A stretch of 64,000 bases of DNA from Filomicrobium sp. Lineage in GTDB: Bacteria; Pseudomonadota; Alphaproteobacteria; Rhizobiales; Hyphomicrobiaceae. A program made the translations under genes and the position numbers. The stretch lies in the NCBI GenBank assembly GCA_017792465.1, contig CP051234.1, forward strand, positions 2,636,501 to 2,700,500. Reading direction: 5' to 3'. This document shows positions 1-9,181 of this stretch, one piece after another. The stretch's first letter is position 1. Each line of letters begins with the position of its first letter. A model generated the notes under the pieces. It ran no database searches, was not told the origin of the DNA, and saw nothing but the letters and a program-made list of their open reading frames with translations.

Positions 1-1
1 G

Positions 2-1765
2 CAGTATGCCCTGCATTACCTGATGGGCTACGAAGACATGACGCTTGAGGAGATCAAGAACTTCCGCCAGCTTGGAAGCCGGACGGCCGGCCACCCGGAA
101 TTCGGTCACGCCGCCGGTCTTGAGACGACGACCGGACCGCTGGGCCAGGGCTTGGCGACGTCGGTCGGTATGGCGCTTGCCGAACGCATGCTGAATGCCC
201 GCTTCGGCGACGACCTGGTCGATCACCACACCTACGTCATTGCTGGCGACGGCTGCCTGATGGAAGGCGTCAGTCATGAAGCGATCGACATGGCAGGCCA
301 TCTCAAGCTTGGACGCCTCATCGTCCTTTGGGACGACAACTCGATTTCAATCGACGGCTCGACCGACCTTTCGACTTCGACCGACCAGGTTGCGCGCTTT
401 GCAGCTTCGGGCTGGCATACGCTGAAGGTCGACGGTCACGATCCGGAAGCGGTTGCGAGGGCGATCGAGGACGCCAAGAGTGACACGCGGCCGTCGCTCA
501 TCGCCTGCAAGACGATCATCGGCAAAGGCTCGCCCAACAAGCAGGGCACGGCGTCAACGCACGGCTCGCCGCTCGGCGACGAAGAAATCGCAGCAACGCG
601 AGCAGCGCTCGGGTGGACGGCTGCACCGTTCGAAATCCCCGAGAATGTTCTTTCGGCGTGGCGCGCAGCGGGCAAACGCAATAGCAACGTGCGCGGAGCC
701 TGGGCCGAAAAGCTGGCCGCATCAGCAAAAAAGGCTGAATTCGAAGCCGCCCAATCTGGCGCGTTGCCATCGGATCTGACGGCGAAGATCAATGCCTACA
801 CCGCCAAGCTTGTTGCCGACGCGCCGAAGGTCGCGACGCGCAAAGCCTCGGAGATGGCGCTCGAAGTCATCAACGCCGCCGTTCCCAACACTGTGGGCGG
901 CTCGGCTGACCTGACCGGCTCCAACAACACCCGCACGAAGGGGATGGTTGCCGTCAGCGCCGAGGACTTCGGCGGGTCTTACATCCACTACGGCGTGCGC
1001 GAATTCGGCATGGCAGCGGCGATGAACGGTCTGGCGCTGCACGGCGGGCTGATCCCGTACGGCGGTACGTTCCTCGTCTTCACCGACTATGCCCGTCCGG
1101 CTATCCGGTTGTCGGCGCTGATGGGTCAGCGGGTCGTCTATGTCATGACGCACGATTCCATCGGGCTTGGTGAAGATGGTCCGACACACCAGCCGGTCGA
1201 GCACGTCGCAAGTCTCAGAGCTATGCCGAACCTCAATGTCTATCGCCCCGCCGATGCGGTCGAGACGGCAGAGTGCTGGCTGGCGGCGCTCGAAGACGCG
1301 AAGACGCCGTCGGTTCTGGCGTTGTCGCGTCAAGGTCTGCCGACGCTCAGGACCGAGGCCACCGAGGAGAATCTTTGTGCCAAGGGAGCCTACGTTTTGC
1401 GGGATGTGCAAGGCACACGCGACGTGACACTTGTTGCAACGGGCTCGGAAGTCGAGATCGCGGTCGCCGCTGCCGAAGCGCTTGCAGCCGATGGTATTCG
1501 CGCAGCTGTCGTCTCGATGCCTTGTTGGGAGAAATTCGAAGCACAAGATCAGGCGTATCGCGACGCGACGCTTGGTACGGCGCCGCGCGTCGCCGTCGAG
1601 GCGGGTGTCGGGTTCGGCTGGGAGAAGTGGATCGGCCAGGCCGGGCGCTTCGTCGGCATGGACGGGTTCGGCGCCTCGGCTCCAGCCAAAGAGCTTTACA
1701 AGCACTTCGGCATCACGACCGAAGCCGTCGCCGACGCTGCCCGCAAGGTTCTGGGCCGCGCTTAA
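2..1765 (+). CDS. tkt: Transketolase, 5' end outside window
   Basis: Transketolase moves two-carbon ketol units between sugar phosphates in the pentose phosphate and Calvin cycles, using thiamine diphosphate in the cytosol. The frame is already open at base 2, with the conserved [13 protein letters not shown] and TTTGPLGQG segments close to the edge, so roughly the first 80 residues are missing. The thiamine diphosphate motif GDGCLMEG and the pyrimidine-domain segments [16 protein letters not shown] and LSRQGLP are all visible, and the C-terminal domain is complete to the TAA. The class II aldolase gene follows after 89 bp on the same strand with its own ribosome binding site, so the two are probably co-transcribed. 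The tkt-fba pairing is common in organisms that run a sugar-phosphate fixation cycle, but no phosphoribulokinase or RuBisCO gene lies in the window, so a fixation role is inference. Confidence 0.97.
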   Translation, partial: QYALHYLMGYEDMTLEEIKNFRQLGSRTAGHPEFGHAAGLETTTGPLGQGLATSVGMALAERMLNARFGDDLVDHHTYVIAGDGCLMEGVSHEAIDMAGHLKLGRLIVLWDDNSISIDGSTDLSTSTDQVARFAASGWHTLKVDGHDPEAVARAIEDAKSDTRPSLIACKTIIGKGSPNKQGTASTHGSPLGDEEIAATRAALGWTAAPFEIPENVLSAWRAAGKRNSNVRGAWAEKLAASAKKAEFEAAQSGALPSDLTAKINAYTAKLVADAPKVATRKASEMALEVINAAVPNTVGGSADLTGSNNTRTKGMVAVSAEDFGGSYIHYGVREFGMAAAMNGLALHGGLIPYGGTFLVFTDYARPAIRLSALMGQRVVYVMTHDSIGLGEDGPTHQPVEHVASLRAMPNLNVYRPADAVETAECWLAALEDAKTPSVLALSRQGLPTLRTEATEENLCAKGAYVLRDVQGTRDVTLVATGSEVEIAVAAAEALAADGIRAAVVSMPCWEKFEAQDQAYRDATLGTAPRVAVEAGVGFGWEKWIGQAGRFVGMDGFGASAPAKELYKHFGITTEAVADAARKVLGRA

Positions 1766-1854
1766 GACTTCAAGCCTTCGCAAAGGCCGGTCTCGCACCG
1801 CGCCTTTGCTTCAAAAATGTAAACGAGAATGGGCTAACAGGAGGGCCACCGGCC

Positions 1855-2919
1855 ATGGCACGGATTACGATGAGACAGCTGCTCGATCACGCAGCAGAAA
1901 ACGACTACGGCGTGCCCGCCTTCAACATCAATAACATGGAGCAGGGCCTCGCCATCATGGAAGCGGCGCAGGCGACGGATGCTCCGGTTATCATCCAAGC
2001 TTCGCGCGGTGCACGCTCGTATGCCAACGACCTGATGCTTGCCAAAATGATGGAAGCGCTGGAAGCGATCTATCCGGATATCCCGCTTTGCGTTCACCAG
2101 GACCACGGCAACAACGTCGCGACCTGTCTTTCGGCAATCCGCAACGGCTTTACCTCGGTGATGATGGACGGCTCGCTCGGCGAAGACGCCAAGACGCCGG
2201 CCGACTATGATTATAACGTCGGGGTGACGAAGCAGGTCTCCGAACTCGCGCATATGATCGGCGCTTCTGTCGAAGGCGAGTTGGGCTGCCTAGGATCGCT
2301 GGAGACCGGCCAGGGTGAAGCCGAAGACGGGCATGGCTTCGAAGGCAAGCTCGACAAGAAGCAGCTCCTGACCGATCCGGAAGAAGCGCGCCAGTTCGTC
2401 AACGAAACGAAAGTGGACGCTCTTGCCGTCGCGATCGGCACCTCGCACGGCGCCTATAAATTTACGCGCAAGCCGACGGGTGAAGTTCTGGCGATGGACG
2501 TGATCGAGCAGATCCACAAGCTTTGCCCAAACACGCATATTGTGATGCACGGGTCGTCATCGGTGCCTGAAGACTGGCAAGAGGTCTTCAATGAATTCGG
2601 CGGCCAGATGAAAGAGACCTACGGGGTGCCGGTCGAGGAGATCGTGCGCGGCATCAAGCATGGTGTGCGCAAGGTCAACATCGACACCGACCTTCGCCTT
2701 GCCGCAACCGCCACGATCCGCAAGATCCTGACGACCGACAAGTCTGAATTCGACCCGCGCAAATATCTCAAGCCGGCGCGCGAAGCGATGACCAGCGTTT
2801 GCAAGCAGCGTCTGGAAGCTTTCGGCACGGCTGGCCAAGCTGGCAAGATCAAGGTCATTCCGATGAGCGAGATGGCCAAGCGCTACGCGAGCGGGGAACT
2901 CGATCCGAAGACGGCTTGA
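1855..2919 (+). CDS. fba: Class II fructose-bisphosphate aldolase, Calvin-cycle subtype
   Basis: Zinc-dependent aldolase of 354 residues that interconverts fructose-1,6-bisphosphate (or sedoheptulose-1,7-bisphosphate) and triose phosphates. Motifs seen: CVHQDHG (metal-binding His), the [14 protein letters not shown] segment, GTSHGAYKF and MHGSSSVP (further metal His and phosphate binding), and NIDTDLRLA near the C-terminus. The length and the long insert between GELG and GTSHG fit the class IIA Calvin-cycle subtype. The start is ATG 1855, 10 bases after an AGGAGGG-like site at 1838-1844; the frame is open far upstream but that part lies inside tkt. A strong terminator follows at 2963, so tkt-fba probably ends as one transcript. 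Confidence 0.97.
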   Translation: MARITMRQLLDHAAENDYGVPAFNINNMEQGLAIMEAAQATDAPVIIQASRGARSYANDLMLAKMMEALEAIYPDIPLCVHQDHGNNVATCLSAIRNGFTSVMMDGSLGEDAKTPADYDYNVGVTKQVSELAHMIGASVEGELGCLGSLETGQGEAEDGHGFEGKLDKKQLLTDPEEARQFVNETKVDALAVAIGTSHGAYKFTRKPTGEVLAMDVIEQIHKLCPNTHIVMHGSSSVPEDWQEVFNEFGGQMKETYGVPVEEIVRGIKHGVRKVNIDTDLRLAATATIRKILTTDKSEFDPRKYLKPAREAMTSVCKQRLEAFGTAGQAGKIKVIPMSEMAKRYASGELDPKTA

Positions 2920-2962
2920 GCGCGGTCGACTGACGGCGTTAAGTGTTGAACGGCAAAAGTCT

Positions 2963-2998
2963 GGCCCCGGGAGCTTGAAACGCTTCCGGGGTCTTTTT
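2963..2998 (+). terminator. Rho-independent terminator after fba
   Basis: A 10-bp stem (2965-2974 with 2982-2991, one G.U pair) and a 7-base loop are followed by a run of five T. It sits 45 bp after the aldolase stop and just before the end of the convergent RTX gene. Confidence 0.85.
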
Positions 2999-3016
2999 GT
3001 TTTGCGACGTGAGCGG

Positions 3017-4219
3017 CTAGATGACTTCAAAGTCGGAAATTCCAATCACCGGCGGATTGGTTGCATCATCTTCGATATCCGCAACCCAAACCTCTCCGAA
3101 ATCGGTGCCGGTTCCGTCGAAGTCGAAGAACAGGGTTCCAAACGTCACGTTATATCGGAATTCGGGGGTCGTGCCGGAATACGCGCCTGTCGTGAACTCG
3201 GCAGCGTCCAATGTCGGACCGATGCCAAATACGTCTCCGTCGATCACCAGAAGATCTTGACCGCTATCAAATCCAATTACCGCGTCGACACCAAGTCCTG
3301 GTTCCAATAGGAAGCGAGTCACACCGGCACCATCGAATAGCTGGTCGAATCCGGCACCGCCGCGCAATGTGGCGCTCATAGCGTTGCCGGCACTAACGAA
3401 ATCGTCGCCTGCTCCACCATCTGCATATTTGTCCGAACCAGTATCTAACGAAATCGAGTCGTCGCCATCGCCCCCATATGCATCGCCAGCAATATCCGCG
3501 AGGGTATCATCGCCATCACCGCCGTATGCATCCCCCCCGATATTCGTCAAAGTGTCGTCACCGGCTCCTCCAAGGGCCGTTCCAGAGAATGAATCAATCG
3601 TATCATCGAAATTCGATCCGATAATTCGTTCTATTGAATCAAGTGTATCACCTGAAGACGCAGAGCTGATCTGACCGTTGTTTCCAATAACCGCAATGCC
3701 AACCGGTCCGACTGAGTTGGAATGAGGCACAGCTAGATTTGCAAAACTGACCGTGTCCATACCGGCGCCGCCCCTGAAAGCATTGACGCCTTCGCCGCCA
3801 AATAGGACGTCGTTGCCATCGCCGCCGAACAAGACATTGAAACCCGTGCCGCCACTCAGGATGTCATTGCCGTCGTCGCCGAACAAACGGTCATTGCCGG
3901 AATCTCCGAAGAGCCGATCAACGCCGGTTCCGCCGCGCAGGAGGTCGTTGCCTTCTTCGCCGCGCAGCAGGTCGTTATCGGCGCCTCCATTGAGGATATC
4001 GTTGCCAGCTCCGCCAAACAGGCGGTCGTTTCCTGCATCGCCAAACAACCGGTCGGCGCCAAGACCGGCTATCAACAAGTCTAGACCGGCTCCGCCACGC
4101 AATACATCGTCGCCAGCCAGACCAAAGAGTCTGTCGTTGCCGCCAAGGCCCAATATGACGTCGATGCTGTTGGTTCCGTTTAGACGATTATTGGCGTTAT
4201 TTCCGACAATTCTAGCCAT
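3017..4219 (-). CDS. RTX (hemolysin-type calcium-binding repeat) protein
   Basis: A 400-residue protein made largely of glycine- and aspartate-rich nonapeptides of the type GGxGxDxLx. A dense block covers residues about 25-150 and a second, looser block about 215-300. In the known family these repeats fold into a calcium-binding parallel beta roll after secretion by a type I system. There is no cleavable signal peptide; the last residues (ISDFEVI) have the hydrophobic/acidic look of a C-terminal type I secretion signal. No catalytic domain is recognisable, so it may be structural or surface-associated. No ABC/HlyD/TolC genes lie nearby. It is monocistronic, converging on fba. The N-terminus (MARIVGNNANNRLNGT) is itself repeat-like, which supports this start. 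Confidence 0.88.
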   Translation of the reverse strand: MARIVGNNANNRLNGTNSIDVILGLGGNDRLFGLAGDDVLRGGAGLDLLIAGLGADRLFGDAGNDRLFGGAGNDILNGGADNDLLRGEEGNDLLRGGTGVDRLFGDSGNDRLFGDDGNDILSGGTGFNVLFGGDGNDVLFGGEGVNAFRGGAGMDTVSFANLAVPHSNSVGPVGIAVIGNNGQISSASSGDTLDSIERIIGSNFDDTIDSFSGTALGGAGDDTLTNIGGDAYGGDGDDTLADIAGDAYGGDGDDSISLDTGSDKYADGGAGDDFVSAGNAMSATLRGGAGFDQLFDGAGVTRFLLEPGLGVDAVIGFDSGQDLLVIDGDVFGIGPTLDAAEFTTGAYSGTTPEFRYNVTFGTLFFDFDGTGTDFGEVWVADIEDDATNPPVIGISDFEVI

Positions 4220-4658
4220 CGTAATACTCCTCGTGATTACAAAATAAATTGGTCGGCCTCGCAGCCCTTAATGAGCGCGCCGAAGCTTTCCGAATTGTCG
4301 GAGTTTCTTTTTTGAATTTGGAAAAGACGGAGCCCAGCAATGCGCCCAAAATTATCTTAGATCAGAAATTTGACAGTAGGAGCAAAAACGCTTGGAGGGT
4401 CGGACTAAACCCTGGCGCGCACTATTTTTGAACATACCTGAACCGATTGATTGCTAGAGCTCAAGATATGCGTATTTAGCGCGTCTGGTATGCATTTTGC
4501 GCACCTGTTTGAATTGATGGTGGCTCTCCAAATAGTGCGATCAGCGCGGCTAGCTCTTCGGGAGAACGGCCGCACTTACCGGCTTGAAACCGGAACGATC
4601 TCAGCGAAATCATTTGTCCGCTGGCGGTCGTGTTTCAATCCTCCCGTGAGCCAACCCC
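4220..4658. other. Intergenic, no gene recognised
   Basis: The 439 bp between the divergent RTX and small exported-protein genes is more AT-rich than its surroundings. The short open frames in it (for example 4249-4431 plus) have no recognisable product or ribosome binding site. It presumably holds both promoters; no clear -35/-10 pair stands out. Confidence 0.4.
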
Positions 4659-4961
4659 ATGCGCAATCGCGCTTTCTCTTTGTCGTTCGCGACCATCGTC
4701 GCGGCAACGACTTTTTGCGTCCTCAGCAACGCACAAGCCTCCACCTTCGAAACGTTATCGGGCACCGTGAAGTCGGTCGATCCGTCTGGCATCATCCAAC
4801 TGCATGACGGCTCGTCGCTGGTCTTCGGCAATGACGTGAAAATCGATGGCGTGCCGACGCCAGGCGGCCGCGCCACCTTGACCTACTCGGCCGATGAAAA
4901 TGGCTACACCTACGAAACAGCCAAGTTCGAAAGCCAGCCAAGCGGCACCGCTAAGGACTGA
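4659..4961 (+). CDS. Small exported protein, DUF1344-like
   Basis: A 100-residue protein with a classical signal peptide (MRNRAFSLSFATIVAATTF, cleavage probably after NAQA). The mature part is a short beta-rich domain of the form TLSGTVKSVDPSGIIQLHDGSSLVF...GGRATLTYS. This layout resembles the DUF1344 family of small periplasmic proteins of Rhizobiales, whose function is unknown; the assignment rests on layout only. No strong Shine-Dalgarno precedes the ATG. The next gene, a small membrane protein, starts 81 bp downstream on the same strand. Confidence 0.6.
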   Translation: MRNRAFSLSFATIVAATTFCVLSNAQASTFETLSGTVKSVDPSGIIQLHDGSSLVFGNDVKIDGVPTPGGRATLTYSADENGYTYETAKFESQPSGTAKD

Positions 4962-5042
4962 TGCTTGATGGCGGATCGGTCGTGATGCCGGTTGTGATTT
5001 TTTTGCCCTCTTATTTGGTGGGCGAGAAGGGCTGTTGACGGG

Positions 5043-5267
5043 ATGTCCAAGTTCAAGAAATCCGTGCCATCGATCATGCACGACACCTCCAATGACGGCA
5101 TGGTCACAGAATTGAGCGATCCCGATATCGCAGGCGAACCATCGGAAAGCTACGAAGCGAAGGGCCTTCAGCATCAGGTGGGCCTGCTATTTATCGCTGC
5201 GCCGTTTATTCTGGCGATGGTGCTGATCGTCGCCGCCGAAGCGATCCGGCACAGCTTCTTTTCATAA
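5043..5267 (+). CDS. Small single-span membrane protein
   Basis: A 74-residue protein with a hydrophilic, acidic first half and one hydrophobic segment at about residues 46-68 (VGLLFIAAPFILAMVLIVAA), ending in a short basic/aromatic tail. No family was recognised. A GACGGG sequence before ATG 5043 may serve as ribosome binding site. It is followed by a hairpin at 5332 and converges on the methyltransferase gene. Confidence 0.6.
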   Translation: MSKFKKSVPSIMHDTSNDGMVTELSDPDIAGEPSESYEAKGLQHQVGLLFIAAPFILAMVLIVAAEAIRHSFFS

Positions 5268-5331
5268 GCTTGGCCGGGCGCGCGCTTCAATGAATTCAGC
5301 ATTGTTGCTCGCTCTGCCAACATTGCATCAG

Positions 5332-5361
5332 CTGGGAGCCATCATTCGTGAAGGCTCCCAG
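5332..5361. terminator. Hairpin between convergent genes
   Basis: A perfect 9-bp stem (5332-5340 with 5353-5361) and a 12-base loop lie between the stops of the small membrane gene and the methyltransferase. There is no T-run directly after it on either strand, so termination activity is inferred from position only. Confidence 0.4.
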
Positions 5362-5394
5362 AACGTGACCCGTTATTCCCAGCACTTCGAGGCG

Positions 5395-6081
5395 CTATTT
5401 TTTCAGCTGCCAGACGGCGGCGCGCTTGATCTCGTTGTCTTCGAGTTCGCGCGAGACCGGCACGTCGTATTGCGCGATACAGTCGAAGAGATCTTTGGGA
5501 AAATAGCTGCGGCGGGGGTCGCCAACGAGCACGGGTAGACCTGCCGCGGATGCTCGTCTCATGAAGGCGATCACACGTTCGGAAAGCAGCTTTTCATAAA
5601 ACAAATCACCCACCAGAAGGATGTCGAAGCCCTCGACGTCGCCATCGAGAAGATCGCGTTCGGTCGTTTCGAATGAGAGGTCGTTGGCTTGGGCGTTGAC
5701 ACCGGCAGCGATAGCAGCAAAGGCATCGACATCGGCGGCCAAGGACCCGGCAGCGCCGGCTTTCATCGCCGCGATTGAGACGATGCCGCAGCCCGACCCT
5801 AAATCGAGCACTCGCTTTCCAGCGACCAAATGGGGACCGTCCAGGATATAGCGGGCAAGCGCCTGGCCGCCCGCCCATGCAAAGGCCCAGAACGGTGGGG
5901 GCAGGTTGAGTTCACCGAGTTCCTCTTCCGTCTTCTCCCAGATCGGCAAGCTTTCGTCGGCCAAGTGGAGTTGCAGTTCCGGAACAAGGTTGGTCGATTG
6001 CAGGCGCGTATTATTTTTGATGAAGTCCGCACGCGCCATGCGGCCGGCGGGGACGAGTTGGCTAGCGCCATCGTTTGGCAT
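5395..6081 (-). CDS. METTL20-like protein lysine methyltransferase (probable ETF-beta methyltransferase)
   Basis: A 228-residue class I SAM-dependent methyltransferase. The SAM-binding motif VLDLGSGCGIVSIAAMKAGA is followed by an acidic residue in AADVDAF, and motif IV reads LLVGDLFYE, the GDxFY form seen in the METTL20 branch of the seven-beta-strand family. The N-terminal FIKNNTRLQ and WAFAWAGGQALARY segments also fit that branch. Human METTL20 and its Agrobacterium homologue methylate lysines of the electron-transfer flavoprotein beta subunit (the bacterial enzyme also L7/L12). An etfB with the matching target loop lies at 36.4 kb. It is the last gene of a minus-strand run after tsaD, gpsA and the EVE gene, 24 bp after the EVE stop. 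An alternative start is ATG 6039. Substrate is inferred. Confidence 0.75.
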   Translation of the reverse strand: MPNDGASQLVPAGRMARADFIKNNTRLQSTNLVPELQLHLADESLPIWEKTEEELGELNLPPPFWAFAWAGGQALARYILDGPHLVAGKRVLDLGSGCGIVSIAAMKAGAAGSLAADVDAFAAIAAGVNAQANDLSFETTERDLLDGDVEGFDILLVGDLFYEKLLSERVIAFMRRASAAGLPVLVGDPRRSYFPKDLFDCIAQYDVPVSRELEDNEIKRAAVWQLKK

Positions 6082-6105
6082 TTGGGATCTTTCGCAAAAA
6101 AAACC

Positions 6106-6720
6106 TCAGCGGCGGATCGATTTGGGATCGAGCCCGCCCATGCGGCAGACTTCGGCCCATTCGTCGGCCAGCACCGGCTGAACCGATAAGCGCATCGAGG
6201 TGACGAGCGACATCTTTTCCAGTTTCGGATTGGCTTTGATATCCGTCAGCTTCACCGGCGTCGGCATGTCGCAAACGGCGCTGACGTCGACGCATTCCCA
6301 ACGTTCGTCATCGGTCGTGGAATCGGGGTGAGCCAGTTTGCACACTTCGCAAATGCCGACGACTTCGAGGCCGTGGTTGGAATGATAAAAGAAGCCCAGC
6401 TCGCCCTCCAGCATGTTGCGCATGTTGTTGCGCGCCTGGTAGTTCCTGACACCGTCCCACTCTTCGCCTTTCTTGCCTTTCTTTTTCAGCATCTCCCAGG
6501 AGAACACATCGGGCTCGGATTTGAAGAGCCAGAACGCGGGGCGCTTGATTGCGGCGGCAGCCGCTGCTGCGGAAGGCGTGATTTTCTTTGCCGAAGCAGG
6601 TTTGGATTTGCCTGCGACTTTCTTCGGCTTAGTAGGGGGTTTTTGGGCTGGCGACTTTTTGGCGGGCGTTTTCTTGGCTGCCGCCTTCTTCGATTTTGCA
6701 GCTGGTTTGTCTTTGCTCAT
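6106..6720 (-). CDS. EVE-domain protein with Lys/Ala-rich N-terminal tail
   Basis: The 204-residue protein has a disordered, strongly basic tail (about residues 1-55, rich in KKA, KSPAQK and A8-type runs) followed by an EVE domain beginning FWLFKSEPDVFSWEML. The domain signature GVRNYQARNNMRNM and the pocket-forming aromatic residues are present. EVE domains are PUA-like folds that bind modified bases in DNA or RNA; the family includes human THYN1. ATG 6720 was chosen because it lies 28 bp after the gpsA stop; the frame is open further upstream, but only as an antisense-composition stretch inside gpsA. The role in this organism is unknown; the tail suggests nucleic-acid contact (inference). 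Confidence 0.88.
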   Translation of the reverse strand: MSKDKPAAKSKKAAAKKTPAKKSPAQKPPTKPKKVAGKSKPASAKKITPSAAAAAAAIKRPAFWLFKSEPDVFSWEMLKKKGKKGEEWDGVRNYQARNNMRNMLEGELGFFYHSNHGLEVVGICEVCKLAHPDSTTDDERWECVDVSAVCDMPTPVKLTDIKANPKLEKMSLVTSMRLSVQPVLADEWAEVCRMGGLDPKSIRR

Positions 6721-6748
6721 TGGTAAAATTCCTGGCCTTGAATTGGTC

Positions 6749-7744
6749 TCAGCCTTCGGCGCGTTGCGGCCGCGATAGCAGGCCTTCAATTGCGTCGGTG
6801 ACCGACAGCTTTTCGGTGACGATCGCGTGGACGGCGGTGCAGATCGGCAATTCGATTGCGCGTTCCTTGCCGATGCGCGCGACGGCTTCGGACGTGAATA
6901 CGCCTTCGGTGACGGCGCGGCGCTCACCCATGATGTCGGCCATGCTGCGACCCTGGCCCAACGCTCGGCCGAGCGACATGTTGCGCGACTGCGGGCTTGA
7001 ACAGGTGAGCACCAAGTCGCCGAGGCCCGAAAGTCCCATCAAGGTTTCAGGTTGTGCGCCAAGGGCTTCCCCAAGCCTTCTGAGCTCAGCGAAGCCGCGC
7101 GTGACGAGTGCGGCGTGAGCGCTTGCGCCCAACTCCTTGCCCTCGACAATCCCCGCGGCGATCGCCAGCACGTTTTTGACCGACCCGCCCAACTCGACGC
7201 CGGTGGTGTCACTCGACCAATAGATGCGGAAGTTGCGATAGCCGAGCGCTTCGGCCAGCTGACGGCCGAGGGTCTCATCGCGGCTGGCGAGCGTCACGGC
7301 GGCAGGAAGCCCGCGGGCCACGTCGGCAGCAAAGCTTGGCCCGGAGAGAACGGCATGGGCCGCCTGCGGCAACGCTTCATGCGCGACGGCGCCCATGAGT
7401 TTGCCGGTGGCCTGCTCGATGCCCTTGGCGCAAACGACGACGGGCTTACGTTCAGGAATTTGTGACGCCAGTTCGCCGGCGATGCGGCGCAGGTGCTGGG
7501 CGGGCGGGACCAGCAGGATCACGTCGCAGGCGGCAACGTCTGCAAGCTTGCCGGTCGCCGTCACGCTTTCGTTGATCTCGACACCGGGAAGGAATACGCG
7601 GTTCTGGCGGTGGTCGTTGATCTCGCGAACGGTCTCAGTTTCGTAAGCCCACAAGCTGACCACATGGCCGGCGAGCGCCATGGTTTGCGCCAGGGCCGTG
7701 CCCCACGCTCCGCCACCGACGACGCCGACGCTTGTGATCTTCAT
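6749..7744 (-). CDS. gpsA: Glycerol-3-phosphate dehydrogenase [NAD(P)+]
   Basis: Reduces dihydroxyacetone phosphate to sn-glycerol-3-phosphate, the backbone of phospholipids, in the cytosol. The 331-residue protein starts with the Rossmann motif GVVGGGAWGTALA, has the substrate-loop segments VCAKGIE and LSGPSFA, and the catalytic-lysine segment ELGGSVKNVLAIAAG. The C-terminal helical domain is complete. ATG 7744 is preferred to the upstream ATG 7777: it begins directly with the Rossmann strand (MKITSVG) and a GGGAGG site lies upstream. It sits between tsaD and the EVE gene on the same strand, a neighbourhood common in alphaproteobacteria. Confidence 0.97.
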   Translation of the reverse strand: MKITSVGVVGGGAWGTALAQTMALAGHVVSLWAYETETVREINDHRQNRVFLPGVEINESVTATGKLADVAACDVILLVPPAQHLRRIAGELASQIPERKPVVVCAKGIEQATGKLMGAVAHEALPQAAHAVLSGPSFAADVARGLPAAVTLASRDETLGRQLAEALGYRNFRIYWSSDTTGVELGGSVKNVLAIAAGIVEGKELGASAHAALVTRGFAELRRLGEALGAQPETLMGLSGLGDLVLTCSSPQSRNMSLGRALGQGRSMADIMGERRAVTEGVFTSEAVARIGKERAIELPICTAVHAIVTEKLSVTDAIEGLLSRPQRAEG

Positions 7745-7886
7745 TGTTGTCTTTCGCCTCCCCCGTGCTTTTGCCAACCATACTTTGAAATGGCCTGCGA
7801 TTGGAACCAGGCTGGCGCGCTTTGAACAGTTGGCTTAGCTGGGCTAACTAGCGCTTTCGCGACAGTTCCACCGTAGCGGCATCCTC

Positions 7887-8981
7887 TCAAGCTTTGACGC
7901 CGGCGCCCCTGACCTTCGGTGCGGCGCTATCGAGCGGCCAGCGCGGGCGAGCGGGCGCATCGAGATCGTCGACGAGGCCTCGGGCGAAACGTTCCGCCCC
8001 GGCCCAGGCAATCATCGCAGCGTTGTCACCGCACAGCGCAATCGGCGGGGCATGAAAACTCAGCCCTTCTTTTGCAGTCAGTTCGGTCAATCCGGTGCGT
8101 AAGGCCTGGTTGGCGGCCACGCCTCCGGCGGCGACGAAGTGTTTGAGTTCGCCATCGAGTTCATCGCGCGCCGCATGGATGGCTTTGGCGGCGCGGTCGA
8201 CGACAGCTTCGAGGACGGCGGTTTGAAAGCCGGCGCAGAGGTCGGCGATGTCCTGATCGGTGAGCGGGGCGGTTTCGTTGGCGCGCTGACGGACGGCCGT
8301 CTTGAGGCCGGCGAACGAGAAATGCGGTTCGGCGCGACCTTTCATCGGCCGGGGCAGTTCGAAGCGGCGGGCGTTGCCGGTTTTGGCGCAGCGTTCGACG
8401 GACGGGCCGCCAGGTTGCGGTAGGCCCAAGAGTTTCGCGGTCTTGTCGAAGGCTTCGCCCAGAGCATCGTCGATGGTCGTTGCGAGGCGGTTATAGTCGC
8501 CGACGTCCTTGACCAGCAGCAACTGTGTGTGACCGCCGGAAACCAGCAGCATCAAATAGGGTGGCGGCAGATCGTCCGTCAGTCCGACCGTCAGGGCGTG
8601 AGCTTCAAGGTGGTTGACGGCGATGAGCGGTTTTTTCTTTGCCGCGGCGATGGCCTTGGCGGTGACGAGGCCGACGATCAACCCGCCAATGAGGCCCGGT
8701 CCGGCTGCAGCGGCGACGGCATCGATCTCGTCGAGCCCGGTGCCAGCCTCTTGCAAGGCGAGGGTGACGATCTCATCGAGGCATTCGGCGTGGGCTCGGG
8801 CGGCGATCTCGGGCACGACCCCGCCGAACGCGCGGTGGTGCTCCCATTGCGCGCGGACAACCGACGACAGAAGCCTGGCCTTGCCGTCAGCAGAGCGCGC
8901 GACAACAGCGGCTGCGGTTTCATCGCAGCTCGTCTCAATGCCCAAAACTAGCGTTTCGCCACCGGCGGCAATATCGGCCAT
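7887..8981 (-). CDS. tsaD: tRNA threonylcarbamoyltransferase subunit TsaD
   Basis: TsaD transfers the threonylcarbamoyl group to A37 of ANN-decoding tRNAs, making t6A, with TsaB and TsaE. The 364-residue protein shows the ASKHA-fold start [15 protein letters not shown], the metal-binding HLEAHAL (HxxxH) motif, [10 protein letters not shown], and the C-terminal [14 protein letters not shown] 8981 is preceded by AAGGAG at the ideal distance; the ATG 11 codons upstream lacks such a site. The gene is divergent from hemC and heads a minus-strand series with gpsA. The window also contains a tRNA-Thr gene, one of the substrates of this modification. Confidence 0.97.
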   Translation of the reverse strand: MADIAAGGETLVLGIETSCDETAAAVVARSADGKARLLSSVVRAQWEHHRAFGGVVPEIAARAHAECLDEIVTLALQEAGTGLDEIDAVAAAAGPGLIGGLIVGLVTAKAIAAAKKKPLIAVNHLEAHALTVGLTDDLPPPYLMLLVSGGHTQLLLVKDVGDYNRLATTIDDALGEAFDKTAKLLGLPQPGGPSVERCAKTGNARRFELPRPMKGRAEPHFSFAGLKTAVRQRANETAPLTDQDIADLCAGFQTAVLEAVVDRAAKAIHAARDELDGELKHFVAAGGVAANQALRTGLTELTAKEGLSFHAPPIALCGDNAAMIAWAGAERFARGLVDDLDAPARPRWPLDSAAPKVRGAGVKA

Positions 8982-9181
8982 TTTACTCCTTGAATACGCT
9001 GACAAATCCGGCACAACAGGCGCTTGGTCCGCTTGAGCCCAGGCACGGTCAAGCGAATCTGCTATCCGCGCGCATTCAGCTCAGCCGAGACATTTGCCTT
9101 CGGTCAAACACACCGGCATTAATGTCGGCCAAACGCGATCAGGCGCGGACCGGCTCCCGCCCTACACCCGAGGATGACATC

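Noticed and set aside
722-1798. Open frame of 358 codons antisense to tkt
   Set aside because: Its composition mirrors the transketolase codons, there is no ribosome binding site and no recognisable domain; tkt is certain on the other strand.
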